This document shows positions 1 through 8,366 of a stretch of 56,474 bases of DNA, piece after piece. The DNA is taken from contig CADASN010000012.1 of the NCBI GenBank assembly GCA_902790635.1, positions 1-56,474 on the forward strand, given 5' to 3'. How positions within the stretch are numbered: the stretch's first letter is position 1; the number at the start of each line of letters is the position of its first letter. Position numbers and translations under genes: made by a program. The DNA comes from an uncultured Bacteroidia bacterium (GTDB taxonomy: Bacteria > Bacteroidota > Bacteroidia > Bacteroidales > UBA932). The notes beneath the pieces were generated by a model. That model did no database searches, was not told the origin of the DNA, and saw only the letters and a program-made list of their open reading frames with translations.

Positions 1-1
1 G

Positions 2-352
2 AGCGTCGCCGTCGAGGACGGCAAGGCTGCCTCCACCATCATCCAGGACAACACCAACCTGGCCATCCAGGGCCTGTTCCGCTACATCGATCCCGACTCC
101 GCCGAGGCCAAGGCCCTCGAGGCCAATGGGTACAAGAAGACCCCGTGGGGCGCTTGCACCTACACCAAGGCTTCCAAGGGCGTGGAGTATGACTCCGCCG
201 TCGAGGCCCAGTGGAGCAGCGAGTTCATGTGCGGCTACACCGATGCCGACTATACGGCCAAGAAGGCTCCGATCTATCTGATGCCGATGAACCAGACCAC
301 CTGCCTGACCACCGGCCTGAAGAACGGCTACGGCTTCAAGAGCCCGCAGTAG
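2..352 (+). CDS. C-terminal fragment of a probable SusD/RagB-family glycan-binding lipoprotein
   Basis: Only the last 116 codons are in the window, in the frame starting at base 2 and ending at TAG 350-352. The tail (LMPMNQTTCLTTGLKNGYGF) resembles the usual end of RagB/SusD proteins, where a hydrophobic strand and a Pro-Gln step lead to an Asn-Pro-Gly-Tyr-like finish. SusD proteins sit on the cell surface and hand glycans to a SusC transporter. Position just upstream of a pectin-degrading operon fits a SusC/SusD pair lying to the left. The call rests on a short tail and on context; the fragment could belong to another secreted family. Confidence 0.5.
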   Translation, partial: SVAVEDGKAASTIIQDNTNLAIQGLFRYIDPDSAEAKALEANGYKKTPWGACTYTKASKGVEYDSAVEAQWSSEFMCGYTDADYTAKKAPIYLMPMNQTTCLTTGLKNGYGFKSPQ

Positions 353-394
353 TATGGATTCCGGGCACTGCCCGGGACCTCCCACCCACTTTTC

Positions 395-432
395 AAGACC
401 GGCTTCGCGAGAGGCCGGTCTTATTTTGTTTT
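395..432 (+). terminator. Rho-independent terminator after the SusD-like gene
   Basis: A perfect 9-bp stem (AAGACCGGC/GCCGGTCTT, 395-403 and 414-422), extended inward by T-G, T-A and C-G pairs, is followed by ATTTTGTTTT. It separates the upstream gene from the enzyme operon that starts at 482. Confidence 0.8.
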
Positions 433-455
433 CCCGCGGGAATTCCCTAACTTTA
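425..455 (+). promoter_or_regulatory. Putative Bacteroidota-type promoter of the pectin operon
   Basis: TTTG at 425-428, a 19-nt spacer and TAACTTTA at 448-455 match the TTTG-N19-TAnnTTTG consensus with one mismatch in the last base. The start codon is at 482, so the leader would be about 20 nt. The -33 element overlaps the T-rich tail of the preceding terminator. Confidence 0.5.
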
Positions 456-481
456 CGAAGCCAGTCAACCACCCGATAAGC

Positions 482-3265
482 ATGTACAAAAGATTATTCC
501 TGTTGTTCTGCGTCCTCTATGCGCTCAGCGCCCAGGCAGAACAGATTCCCCTCCAAGCATTGAAAGGCCGCGACAGCGGCGTGCGCCAGGGTACGGCCTG
601 GGGTGTCCCCTTCGCCAAGGGCACGGTCAAGCAGGACGCTGTCTTCACGCTCAGCGATGCAGCCGGACGCGAAATCCCTTCCGACAGCTGGACCCTGGCC
701 CGCTGGCCGGACGGCTCAGTGAAATGGCTCGGAATGGCCGCCACCCAGGCCAGCGGGCCGCTCACCCTCACCGTCCAGCCCGCCCCGAAAAAGAAGCGGG
801 CAGAAAGCACTGCCCCGCCCCGCAGCCTCGTACGGCAGGACTCTGACGGGATCCACATCGATACGGGCGTGCTGACTTGCACTTTCCCCGCCAGCGGGGC
901 ATCCTGGATCCGCGACCTGGCCCTCGACGGGAAGGTTATCGCATCCACGGCCGAACTGGTCGCCGTCCATGAACGCCGGCGGGACGGGCAGCACGGCCGG
1001 ACGGTCGAGCAGGAGGAAAGCCTGAGCCGCGTGGAGAAACTTAGCCTGATGCAGGACACTCCCTTGCGCGCAGTCGTCAAGGTGGAAGGCCGCCACCTCG
1101 CAGAGAGCGGCACGGAATGGCTCCCTTTCGCCCTGTATTGCATCTTCTACGCAGACATGCCCACCATCCAGCTGACCCACTCCTTCGTCTTTGACCGGGA
1201 CGGCAAGGAAGATTTCGTGGCCGGACTCGGCGTGCGCTTCCATGTCCCCTTCCGCGAGCAAGTGCACAACCGCCACGTCCGCTTTGCGGGCAACGGAGAG
1301 GACGGGGCCGGCTTCTGGTGCCAGCCCGTCCGCCTCGCACCGGGATACCGGCCGAGTGCCGGCCGGATTTTCCAGGACAACTACCAGGCATACCTCCGCG
1401 GCGGCAGGCTGCCGGATGAAGAAGCCCTGTCCGAGACCGAACGGGCGGCGCTCCTCACCTGCCCCGTCTGGGGAGACATGCGCCTGGTGCAGAACAACTC
1501 CAACGGCTTCATCATCGAGAAGCGCACGAGCGCCGAAAGCGGCTGGGTGCGCTACGTGGAGGGAGACCGTTCCCTGGGCGGCGCCCTGCTGGGAGACTGC
1601 TCCGGCAGCCTTTTCGTCGGGGTGAAGGATTTCTGGCAGAATTTCCCGGCCACCCTGCAGGTGGACGGGGCGGGCGGAGCGTCCGGGACCCTGACGGCCT
1701 GGCTCTGGTCGCCGGACGGCCCTGTGATGGACATGCGCCACTACGACACCGTGGGACACGACCTGCGCATCAATTACGAAGATTACAAGGAGGGCTGGGA
1801 GTCGCCTTACGGGGTGGGGCACCGCTCGACCCTGGAGCTGCGCCTGTTCGACGGCATCCCGGACAACGGGGAGCTGCTCGGTGTGGCCAAGGCCGTCCAG
1901 AAGCCGCTCCAATACTGCTGTACGCCCGAATACCTCTACTCCGTCCACGCCTTCGGCGACTACTGGGCGCTCCCCCGCCCGGACCAGCCGGTCTATGCGG
2001 ATATCGAGCGGCAGCTCAACGGCACCCTGGACTTCTACAAGGCCCAGGTCGAGGAGCGTTCCTGGTACGGCTTCTGGAACTACGGGGACGTCATGCACAA
2101 CTACGACTTCACGCGTCACGACTGGCGCTACGACATCGGCGGGTGGGCCTGGAACAATGTCGAACTGGCCCCCAACGTGCTCCTGTGGACTTGCTTCCTG
2201 CGCACCTGCCGGGAAGACCTCTGGACGATGGCGGAGGCCCAGGAGAAGCACGCCAGCGAAGTGGATGTCCACCATCTGGGGCAATTCGCCCCGCTAGGCT
2301 CCCGGCACAATGTCATGCACTGGGGCGACGGAGCCAAGCAGCCGCGCATCAGCTACGCCGGCATGAAGCGCTATCTGTATTACCTGACGGGCGGCGACCC
2401 GCTCACGGGGGACCGGATGCATGAGCAGCTCGGAGCGGAAAAGGCTTACGACTACGCCCGCCGCATCAGCACCTGGGGTGCCGTAGGCGGCACGTATCTC
2501 AAATCTTCGCTCAATGACTGGGGCTACTACGCCGGCAACTGGATGATCGAATGGGAGCGCACCGGGGATCCCTACTGGCGCGACCGCCTGCTCAATTCCA
2601 TTAAAGACCTGACTGCCCTGAGCCGCATCAGCGGAAGCCTGGCGTTCGACTATTTCGACCCGGAGACCGGGCGTTTCATGGTCTGGCTCAACGAGCAGCC
2701 CGCCCCACAGGACGGGAGCCGCACGCCGCAGGCGGAGGTCAACGCCCCCGCCTCCGAGTTCGTGCCCGCATCAACGCTCAGCGACAAGAAGTTACGAAGT
2801 ATGGTCGGTTGGCGTCTGTCCACGGTCCGGGGCGATACTTTCAGCACCATTTTCGGCGTGCCCGAACTGCTCGCCGACCTGCGCAGCACCATCGATGCTC
2901 CGGAGTTCTGGCGCTGCGTGGACCAGTCCTTCCGGGCGATCTCCCACACGGGTGGCGGCAGCATGACCGGCCCGCGCATGGCCGCCTGGATCGCGAATGC
3001 CGAAGGCGATGCCGAGATGGGGCAGCTCGCCTGGAAGAACCTGCTGGACAACGGCGTCACCGAGCGCGAAAGCGACGGGACGCCCGTGACCGACCATCCA
3101 TCTGACCGGAAGGTCGCCACACCGGATCTGGTCAAGCCGTACGGCGAGCCGCAGTTCCTGGGCCGGAATGCCGGCTGGCAGCTGCACACGCCCAGCACCA
3201 CGCAGTGGCTGCTCAATGCCATCGAAGTGATGGAGTGGGCCCGTGACTGGACTCCGGCATTTTGA
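482..3265 (+). CDS. PL26-like exo-rhamnogalacturonan lyase (PcRGLX/YetA family)
   Basis: A secreted protein of 927 residues with a signal peptide ending near Ala19. The N-terminal beta-rich part, with the stretch AWGVPFAKGTVK and an SWTLARWPDGSVKWLG block, followed by a long Trp/Tyr-rich alpha-helical region, is characteristic of the PcRGLX/YetA family (PL26), whose fungal member is an exo-acting rhamnogalacturonan lyase. The length also fits that family. As the first gene after a terminator and promoter, it opens an operon of eight pectin genes; it probably trims RG-I chains from one end. No catalytic residue is assigned here because the active site was not recognised by eye. A YetA-like hydrolase or lyase of different specificity remains possible. 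Confidence 0.72.
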   Translation: MYKRLFLLFCVLYALSAQAEQIPLQALKGRDSGVRQGTAWGVPFAKGTVKQDAVFTLSDAAGREIPSDSWTLARWPDGSVKWLGMAATQASGPLTLTVQPAPKKKRAESTAPPRSLVRQDSDGIHIDTGVLTCTFPASGASWIRDLALDGKVIASTAELVAVHERRRDGQHGRTVEQEESLSRVEKLSLMQDTPLRAVVKVEGRHLAESGTEWLPFALYCIFYADMPTIQLTHSFVFDRDGKEDFVAGLGVRFHVPFREQVHNRHVRFAGNGEDGAGFWCQPVRLAPGYRPSAGRIFQDNYQAYLRGGRLPDEEALSETERAALLTCPVWGDMRLVQNNSNGFIIEKRTSAESGWVRYVEGDRSLGGALLGDCSGSLFVGVKDFWQNFPATLQVDGAGGASGTLTAWLWSPDGPVMDMRHYDTVGHDLRINYEDYKEGWESPYGVGHRSTLELRLFDGIPDNGELLGVAKAVQKPLQYCCTPEYLYSVHAFGDYWALPRPDQPVYADIERQLNGTLDFYKAQVEERSWYGFWNYGDVMHNYDFTRHDWRYDIGGWAWNNVELAPNVLLWTCFLRTCREDLWTMAEAQEKHASEVDVHHLGQFAPLGSRHNVMHWGDGAKQPRISYAGMKRYLYYLTGGDPLTGDRMHEQLGAEKAYDYARRISTWGAVGGTYLKSSLNDWGYYAGNWMIEWERTGDPYWRDRLLNSIKDLTALSRISGSLAFDYFDPETGRFMVWLNEQPAPQDGSRTPQAEVNAPASEFVPASTLSDKKLRSMVGWRLSTVRGDTFSTIFGVPELLADLRSTIDAPEFWRCVDQSFRAISHTGGGSMTGPRMAAWIANAEGDAEMGQLAWKNLLDNGVTERESDGTPVTDHPSDRKVATPDLVKPYGEPQFLGRNAGWQLHTPSTTQWLLNAIEVMEWARDWTPAF

Positions 3266-3291
3266 TTTCCGGCCGAAAATCGCTACATTAG
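3261..3291 (+). promoter_or_regulatory. Possible internal promoter before the first GH2 gene
   Basis: TTTG at 3261-3264 (overlapping the stop codon of the PL26-like gene), a 19-nt spacer and TACATTAG at 3284-3291 match the Bacteroidota consensus with one mismatch. The next ATG is at 3310. The 44-nt gap is the widest inside the operon. Confidence 0.35.
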
Positions 3292-3309
3292 CACAATCAA
3301 CCGCAATCC

Positions 3310-6300
3310 ATGAAACCCAAATTCCTTCTGCCCCTCTGCCTGGCCCTCCTGGTGGCCTTTGGCGCCGATGCGCGCGAAAAGTATAATTTCAACTCCGGCT
3401 GGCTGCTCAAGGTAGGTGACTTCCCCGCCGCCAAAGCCCCCGGTTTCAACGACAAGGGCTGGCAGCAGGTCACGCTCCCCCACGCCTTCAACGAAGACGA
3501 AGCCTTCCGCGTGGACATCCACGACCTCACCGACACGGTGATGTGGTATCGCAAGCACTTCGTACTCCCGAAGGAGACGAAAGGCAAGAAAGTCTTCGTC
3601 GAGTTCGAGGGCGCCCGCCAGGGCGTGGACGTCTATGTCAACGGCAGCCTCGTCGGGCAGCACGAGAACGGCGTAATGGCCTTCGGCTTCGACCTGACGC
3701 CCTATGTCAAGCCCGGCGCCAACGTAATCGCCGTGCGCGTGGACAACAACTGGGACTACGCCGAGCGGACCACGGGCGTGAAGTACCAGTGGAGCAACAA
3801 GAATTTCAACGCCAACTACGGCGGCCTGCCCAAGAATGTCTGGCTGCATGTCACGGACCGCTTCTACCAGACCCTCCCCCTCTACAGCAACCTCGGTACC
3901 ACGGGCGTGTACGTCTATGCCGCAGACATCCGCGTCAAGGCGCGCACCGCCCTGCTCCATGCAGAGTCCGAGGTACGCAACGAGAGCGGCAAGCCGCAGA
4001 CGGCCGTTTATGCCGTGACGCTGCTGGACCGCGACGGGACCTGCCTCAAGGTCTTCGAGAGCGCTCCGGTGACCGTGGCCTCCGGGCAGACGGCGACGCT
4101 CTGCGCCGAGGCGCCCGTCGAAGGACTGCACTTCTGGAGCTGGGGCTACGGCTACCTGTATGACGTAAAAACCGCCCTCAAAGTGGACGGGAAGGTCGTG
4201 GACGAAGTCACCACGCGCACCGGCTTCCGCAAGACGCGTTTTGCCGAAGGCAAGATCTGGATCAATGACCGCGTGCTGCAGGTGAAAGGCTTTGCACAGC
4301 GCACCTCCAACGAATGGCCGGCGCTCGGGATGAGCGTCCCCGCGTGGCTGAGCGACTACTCCAACGGCCTGATGGTCGAGCAGAACGCCAACACCGTCCG
4401 CTGGATGCACGTGACGCCCTGGAAGCAGGACATCGAATCCTGTGACCGCGTGGGCCTGATGATGTCCATGCAGGCCGGCGACGCGGAGAAAGACTGCCAG
4501 GGCCGGCAGTGGGAGCAGCGCAAGGAACTCATGCGCGACGCCATCATCTACAACCGCAACAACCCCTCGATCATCTACTACGAATGCGGCAACGAGTCCA
4601 TCAGCCGCGAGCACATGATCGAGATGGTCGCCATCCGCGACCGGTATGACTTCTACGGCGGCCGCGCCATCGGCAGCCGCGAGATGCTGGACATCCGCGA
4701 GGCCGAGTACGGCGGCGAGATGCTCTACATCAACAAGAGCGCCCATTCGCCCATGTGGGCGATGGAATATTGCCGCGACGAGGCGCTCCGCAAATACTGG
4801 GACGACTGGTCCTGGCCCTACCACAAGGAGGGCGAAGGCAACAAGGAAGTCTGGTCTGCCGCCCAGAACAAATACGTCCCCGGCGGCCGGGAATACAACC
4901 GCAACCAGGACAATTTCGTGGTCGAGCACGTGGCGCGCTGGTATGACTACTTCCGCGAGCGTCCGGGCTCCGGCACACGCGTGAGCAGCGGCGGCGTCAA
5001 GATCATCTTCTCCGACTCCAACACCCACTTCCGCGGCGTGGAAAACTACCGCCGCAGCGGCAATGTGGACCCGCTCCGCATTCCCAAGGATACGTATTTC
5101 GCCCATCAGGTGATGTGGGACGGCTGGGTGGACATCGAGCGGCCGCACATCTACATCGTCGGCCACTGGAACTATGAGGCCGGTACCGTCAAGCCCGTCT
5201 ATGTGGTCTCCAACACCGAGAGTGTCAAGCTCTTCCTCAACGGGAAGGAGCTCCCCGCCCCCGAGCAGCGGTTCCAGTTCCTCTTCACTTATAAGGACGT
5301 GGCCTTCGCCCCCGGCAAGCTGGAGGCGATCGGCTACGACGGTGGACGCGAAGTGACGCGCTACGTCCTTGAGACGGCCGGCGCCCCGGCCGCCCTCAAG
5401 TTGACCAAGCTGGAAGATCCGAGCGGCTGGAAGGCAGACGGTGCGGACGTCGCCCTCGTACAGGTCGAGGTGGTGGACGCCCAGGGCCGCCGCTGCCCGC
5501 TGGCTAACAACATGATCCACTATGAACTGGACGGCCCCGCGGAATGGCGCGGCGGCCTCGCCCAGGGACCGGACAATTATATCCTCGCCCGGGACTTCCC
5601 CGTCGAGTGCGGCGTAAACCGCGCCATCCTGCGCTCTACCACGAAGGCCGGACACATCACCCTCAAGGCTTCCGCCGAGGGCCTGCAAGGAGCCTCCGTG
5701 AGCTTCGACACCGTCCCGTTCGAGACGAAAGGCGGCCTGTCCACCTATGTGCCGGGCGACCACCTCGCCGCCCGCCTGGACCGCGGGGAGACCCCGCAGA
5801 CCCCGTCCTACTTCGACCGTTGCATCGATGTGGAGATCGTCGGGGCCACGGCCGGCGCCAACGCCGACACCGCCTGCGCCAGCTGGGACGACAACGAACT
5901 CAGCGAATGGACCAACGACGGCAAGCTCGCCACGGGCTGGATCACCTACAAGCTTGGCCGGATGGCAACGATCGACGAAGTCTGCGTGAAATTCACCGGC
6001 TGGCGGATGCGTTCCTACCCGATCGAGATCTATGCCGGGAAGGAGCTGATCTGGAGCGGCGACACCGAACGCTCGCTCGGCTACATCCACATCCCCGTCA
6101 AGCCCGTCATGACCCGCGAGATCACCCTGCGCCTGAAAGGCTCCGCCGCTGAGGAAGACGCCTTCGGCGGCATCACGGAAGTGGTCGCGCCGGCCGCCGG
6201 CGAACTGGACCTCTTCAAGGCCCAGGGTGCGGGCGAGCCCAACAACGAGCTGCGCATCGTCGAAATCGAATTCAAGGAGAACCTGCTGCAGTCAAAATGA
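3310..6300 (+). CDS. GH2 family glycoside hydrolase (beta-galactosidase/glucuronidase type) with C-terminal discoidin-like module
   Basis: A secreted protein of 996 residues with a signal peptide ending near Ala20. Order of parts: GH2 sugar-binding jelly roll (about 22-185, with WYRKHFVLP), immunoglobulin-like domain (about 190-305), TIM barrel (about 310-620), GH2 C-terminal Ig-like domains (about 640-800) and an F5/8-type carbohydrate-binding module (about 830-990). The barrel carries YECGNES with the acid/base Glu429 and, 57 residues later, MWAMEYC with Glu486 as the likely nucleophile. GH2 enzymes remove beta-linked galactose, glucuronic acid, arabinose or mannose; in this operon a role on RG-I side chains or glucuronic acid decorations is likely. 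Exact specificity cannot be read. Its stop overlaps the next start (ATGA). Confidence 0.85.
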   Translation: MKPKFLLPLCLALLVAFGADAREKYNFNSGWLLKVGDFPAAKAPGFNDKGWQQVTLPHAFNEDEAFRVDIHDLTDTVMWYRKHFVLPKETKGKKVFVEFEGARQGVDVYVNGSLVGQHENGVMAFGFDLTPYVKPGANVIAVRVDNNWDYAERTTGVKYQWSNKNFNANYGGLPKNVWLHVTDRFYQTLPLYSNLGTTGVYVYAADIRVKARTALLHAESEVRNESGKPQTAVYAVTLLDRDGTCLKVFESAPVTVASGQTATLCAEAPVEGLHFWSWGYGYLYDVKTALKVDGKVVDEVTTRTGFRKTRFAEGKIWINDRVLQVKGFAQRTSNEWPALGMSVPAWLSDYSNGLMVEQNANTVRWMHVTPWKQDIESCDRVGLMMSMQAGDAEKDCQGRQWEQRKELMRDAIIYNRNNPSIIYYECGNESISREHMIEMVAIRDRYDFYGGRAIGSREMLDIREAEYGGEMLYINKSAHSPMWAMEYCRDEALRKYWDDWSWPYHKEGEGNKEVWSAAQNKYVPGGREYNRNQDNFVVEHVARWYDYFRERPGSGTRVSSGGVKIIFSDSNTHFRGVENYRRSGNVDPLRIPKDTYFAHQVMWDGWVDIERPHIYIVGHWNYEAGTVKPVYVVSNTESVKLFLNGKELPAPEQRFQFLFTYKDVAFAPGKLEAIGYDGGREVTRYVLETAGAPAALKLTKLEDPSGWKADGADVALVQVEVVDAQGRRCPLANNMIHYELDGPAEWRGGLAQGPDNYILARDFPVECGVNRAILRSTTKAGHITLKASAEGLQGASVSFDTVPFETKGGLSTYVPGDHLAARLDRGETPQTPSYFDRCIDVEIVGATAGANADTACASWDDNELSEWTNDGKLATGWITYKLGRMATIDEVCVKFTGWRMRSYPIEIYAGKELIWSGDTERSLGYIHIPVKPVMTREITLRLKGSAAEEDAFGGITEVVAPAAGELDLFKAQGAGEPNNELRIVEIEFKENLLQSK

Positions 6301-7007
6301 GTTTCGGTACCAAAGTCGGCATTGCTTCCGGAGCACTGGTCCTGCTGCTCGGCGCCGGGATGGGATGGATCCTCTCCCGGGCGGAGAAGTATCCTGCCGG
6401 ACTGGACTGGAAGGGCTTCGACAGCTATTGGACGGTCGAATCCGAATCGCCGGACTACCAGGTCGGCTTCGTCGGGGAGGGCGTGGAAATCACCTCGCCC
6501 AAGGGCCTGACGATGTGGTACAACAAAGCTGTCGAAGCTCCGTGCGTGATCGAATACGACGCCCGCGTGATGCTGGAGCGCGAAGGCGACCGGCTGAGCG
6601 ACCTCAACTGCTTCTGGATGGCGTCGGACCCCGCGGCGGAGGACATTTTCGCGCGGAGCGCGGAACGCGGCGGCAAGTTCGCGAACTGCGCCACCCTGCA
6701 GCTCTACTACGTCGGCTACGGTGGCAACTACAACAGTACCACGCGCTTCCGCCGCTACAACGGTATGCCGGACCCGGCCCTGCTCCAGGAATACACCGAC
6801 CCGGAACATCTGCTGGAAGCGAACCACTGGTATCACATCCGGCTGGTCTGCAGCGACGGCCGCACCGAATACTGGATCGACGGAGAGCGCCTCTTCGCCT
6901 ACGACGACCCCGAACCGCTCACCCGCGGCTGGTTCGGCTTCCGGACCACCCTCTCCCGCACCCAGTTCAAAGGATTCAAAATCTCACCGTATCATCCAAC
7001 CAATTAA
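6297..7007 (+). CDS. DUF6250-like protein with N-terminal membrane anchor
   Basis: A protein of 236 residues that starts inside the stop codon of the GH2 gene (ATGA overlap), so it is translationally coupled. Residues 7-26 form a hydrophobic segment, either an uncleaved anchor or a signal. The rest is beta-rich with many Trp/Tyr (SYWTVESESPDYQVGF, YGGNYNSTTRFRRYNG, WIDGERLFAYDDPEPL), the look of a concanavalin-like jelly roll as in DUF6250 and the related DUF1961 family that accompanies pectin loci. The fold suggests a lectin-like binder or a lyase/hydrolase of the same fold. No catalytic residues are recognised. The family call is by pattern memory and moderate. Confidence 0.55.
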   Translation: MSFGTKVGIASGALVLLLGAGMGWILSRAEKYPAGLDWKGFDSYWTVESESPDYQVGFVGEGVEITSPKGLTMWYNKAVEAPCVIEYDARVMLEREGDRLSDLNCFWMASDPAAEDIFARSAERGGKFANCATLQLYYVGYGGNYNSTTRFRRYNGMPDPALLQEYTDPEHLLEANHWYHIRLVCSDGRTEYWIDGERLFAYDDPEPLTRGWFGFRTTLSRTQFKGFKISPYHPTN

Positions 7008-7019
7008 TATACCGCATTT

Positions 7020-8357
7020 ATGAAAAAGATCCTTTTCGCTGCGGCCCTCCTGCTGGCCGCAATGAGCAGCGCCAACGCCCAGTTCGGCAAATGGCAGGCC
7101 TCCGAAGTCAAGAAAGTGAAAGACGAGAAGACGGGCGTAGAGCTCAACATCCTCACCGACACCCAGAAAGACGACCGTTTCATCTACCAGACCGACCCGA
7201 TGTGGACCCCGTCCGGCAAGTATCTCCTCTTCCGTTCGTCCACCCGTTCCAACGCTCCCGAACTGGAACGTACGACGCCTGACGGTCGCACGGTGAAGTA
7301 CCGGCCGACCTACTACTACTTCCTGGAGGTAGCCACCGGCCGCACCATCCAGGCGACGGACGAGACCGTCGGCGGCGTGTTCCTCGCCAACACGGCGGAC
7401 AAGATGTTCGTCAACCGCCGCGACGGCGGGAAATGGACGATGTCCGTGATGGACCTCACCAAGTTCTTCGCCGACGCCGCCAGGAACCGCGCCGACAAGA
7501 TCGACGACTACCTGACCTACATCGGCGAATTCCCCGACTCCGAGGAGATGGGACGCCCGGGCGGCTGGTGCGTCAGCAGCGATGACAACTGGGCCTACAT
7601 CACCGTGAGCCGCAATGTGATGCCGACGCCCGAGGAGCTCGCCATCCAGGAGAAAGTGGCCCAGAAACCCCGCGAGGACCAGCCCGTCAAGGTGGGCCAG
7701 GGCATGAGCGGCCTCCGCAAGATGAATCTCAAGACCGGAGAAGTCAGCTACATCCGCAACGTTCCGTTCCGCGTGGGCCACATCCAGGCCAGCCGTTTCC
7801 ATCCCAACGAGATCCTCTTCTGCTGTGAGACCGGCGGTGACGCGGGCCAGCGCATGTGGTACTGCGATGCCAATACCAACGAATACAAGCCCCTCTACCA
7901 GGAGACTCCGCTCGACTGGGTCACCCATGAGACCTTCGGCACCGAGGACTATGTGTATTTCAACGTGCTCGGCTGGCAGGACCGCCTCCGCAAGCAGGCC
8001 AGCGGCATCTTCCGCATCAACCTCCGCACCGACGACGTCGAGGTGATCGGCCAGGTCGAGATGGACAAGGACCGCGAATCTTCCCTGAAGGGCCGTGGCT
8101 TCTGGCACTGCAACTCCACCCGAGACAACCGCTATGCCGCGGGCGACACCTTCGCCGGCAGCATCTGGGTGATCAACGTGGAGACCGGCCAGAAATGCCA
8201 GGTCGCTTCCGACATCAAGATGGCCCCGGACCACGGTCACCCGTTCTTCAGCCCGGACGGCAAGCACCTCTGCTTCCAGAGTGGCCACTATTCAGACGGC
8301 AAGCGCCTCAACCTGATGATGGTGGACATCACCAAACTGCCGAACTACACGAAGTAA
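7020..8357 (+). CDS. Oligogalacturonate lyase-like seven-bladed beta-propeller (PL22 family)
   Basis: A protein of 445 residues with a signal peptide ending near Ala20. WD/TolB-like blades repeat as 'SPDGK..F' units (MWTPSGKYLLFRS, FFSPDGKHLCFQS). The key PL22 features are present: His254 and His261 in VGHIQASRFHPNEILF, His303 in HETFGTED, His363 in FWHCNSTRDN, and the metal-binding pair His405/His407 in DHGHPFFSPDG. PL22 enzymes cleave short oligogalacturonides, giving 4-deoxy-L-threo-5-hexosulose uronate. Those best studied are cytoplasmic; this one carries an export signal, so it would act in the periplasm. It sits 12 nt after the DUF6250-like gene and 9 nt before the GH28 gene. Confidence 0.75.
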   Translation: MKKILFAAALLLAAMSSANAQFGKWQASEVKKVKDEKTGVELNILTDTQKDDRFIYQTDPMWTPSGKYLLFRSSTRSNAPELERTTPDGRTVKYRPTYYYFLEVATGRTIQATDETVGGVFLANTADKMFVNRRDGGKWTMSVMDLTKFFADAARNRADKIDDYLTYIGEFPDSEEMGRPGGWCVSSDDNWAYITVSRNVMPTPEELAIQEKVAQKPREDQPVKVGQGMSGLRKMNLKTGEVSYIRNVPFRVGHIQASRFHPNEILFCCETGGDAGQRMWYCDANTNEYKPLYQETPLDWVTHETFGTEDYVYFNVLGWQDRLRKQASGIFRINLRTDDVEVIGQVEMDKDRESSLKGRGFWHCNSTRDNRYAAGDTFAGSIWVINVETGQKCQVASDIKMAPDHGHPFFSPDGKHLCFQSGHYSDGKRLNLMMVDITKLPNYTK

Positions 8358-8366
8358 TCCCAGGAC

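Noticed and set aside
3283-6090. A 935-residue open frame on the minus strand opposite the first GH2 gene
   Set aside because: It is a shadow of a GC-rich gene: low-complexity Val/Gly/Ala/His composition, no recognisable domain, and the plus-strand gene is clear.
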